The position numbers were made by a program, and so were the translations under genes. Shown piece after piece: positions 4,770 to 5,045 of a stretch of DNA of 5,045 bases. Numbering within the stretch: position 1 is the first letter of the stretch; every line of letters begins with the position of its first letter. Where the stretch lies: NCBI GenBank assembly GCA_019690055.1, contig JADGGF010000348.1, positions 1 to 5,045 on the forward strand, written 5' to 3'. The notes beneath the pieces are model-generated. The model did no database searches. It saw only the letters and a program-made list of their open reading frames with translations, and was not told the origin of the DNA. The DNA is from Micromonosporaceae bacterium. Its GTDB lineage: Bacteria; Actinomycetota; Actinomycetes; Mycobacteriales; Micromonosporaceae.

Positions 4770-5045
4770 GACAGGACCATCTCGCTGACTTGTTGAAGTC
4801 GCTGGCCACGGAGGTGGACCGGATGCCCCACCGTGAGTTCTCCGCGCCCGCCTGGGCGCAGGCGGGGCGAGTGCGCCGCCGCCGGTTCGTCGCGGGCGCG
4901 GCGGTCGCAACAGTGCTGGTGGCGCTGCCCGTGGTGCTGCTGATCGGCCGGCCGGAGAAAACCGACCCGCCCGCCAATCCCGAACCCACCTACTCCACCA
5001 CCCCGCTACGGGGGCGCGCCGCGCACACCGCCACGCTGCTGGCCG
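4766..5045 (+). CDS. Membrane protein downstream of sigma factor, partial (likely anti-sigma or signalling partner)
   Basis: Only the first 93 residues lie in the window; the frame is open to the right edge. The start is secure: the ATG at 4766 overlaps the sigma stop (ATGA), and AAGGGAG (4753-4759) lies 6 bases upstream. The layout is a cytoplasmic N-terminus of about 34 residues, the basic cluster RVRRRR (35-40), one transmembrane helix (about 41-61), then a Pro/Thr-rich extracytoplasmic linker (62-82). The positive-inside rule puts the C-terminal domain outside. The N-terminal part has no HxxxCxxC, so it is not a zinc-binding anti-sigma of the ZAS type. Position and topology fit the single-pass proteins that accompany SigE-family sigma factors and hold or sense for them. 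Whether it binds the sigma factor cannot be told from this fragment. Confidence 0.8.
   Translation, partial: MRQDHLADLLKSLATEVDRMPHREFSAPAWAQAGRVRRRRFVAGAAVATVLVALPVVLLIGRPEKTDPPANPEPTYSTTPLRGRAAHTATLLA

Overview
The window is high-GC DNA (roughly 70% by eye, with strong G/C preference at third codon positions), and the gene families point to an actinomycete, plausibly Streptomyces- or Micromonosporaceae-like. It holds six complete protein genes and one partial gene. I see no RNA gene, mobile element or CRISPR array. It reads as ordinary accessory or regulatory actinobacterial sequence, not as a clearly new system.

Region 1 (1-219) has no supportable gene. It contains GC-rich palindromes, an 11-base C tract and a possible hairpin just past the end of the first gene. 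Region 2 (220-2897, minus strand) is an export locus. A DrrA-type ABC ATPase (2897-1938) is translationally coupled through an ATGA overlap to its ABC-2 permease (1941-1189). An 87-base gap follows, then a classical short-chain dehydrogenase/reductase (SDR; 1101-220). The gap carries a good-looking promoter and an overlapping inverted repeat of its own, so the SDR may be controlled separately from the transporter.

Region 3 (2898-3531) is the control point. A PadR-family repressor gene (2986-3531, plus) diverges from the transporter genes across 88 bases. Those bases hold two identical CCAAATTTGG palindromes, 25 bp apart centre to centre, which overlap plausible promoters in both directions. 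The simplest model is that PadR represses itself and the exporter, and that the exporter's substrate or a related compound relieves repression.

Region 4 (3532-5045) starts with a convergent intergenic stretch. It holds an intrinsic terminator for a very acidic small protein (4124-3714, minus; tentatively DUF1877/YfbM-like). Divergent from that gene is a SigE-family ECF sigma factor (4194-4769), coupled by an ATGA overlap to a membrane protein that runs off the right edge (4766 onward), presumably its anti-sigma or signalling partner. The sigma gene has no Shine-Dalgarno (SD) sequence and a possible ECF-type promoter ending right at the ATG, which suggests a leaderless, perhaps autoregulated transcript.

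The points most worth a second look are the twin PadR operator, the separate control element before the SDR gene, and the start of the acidic gene, where the only good SD sequence serves an out-of-frame ATG.
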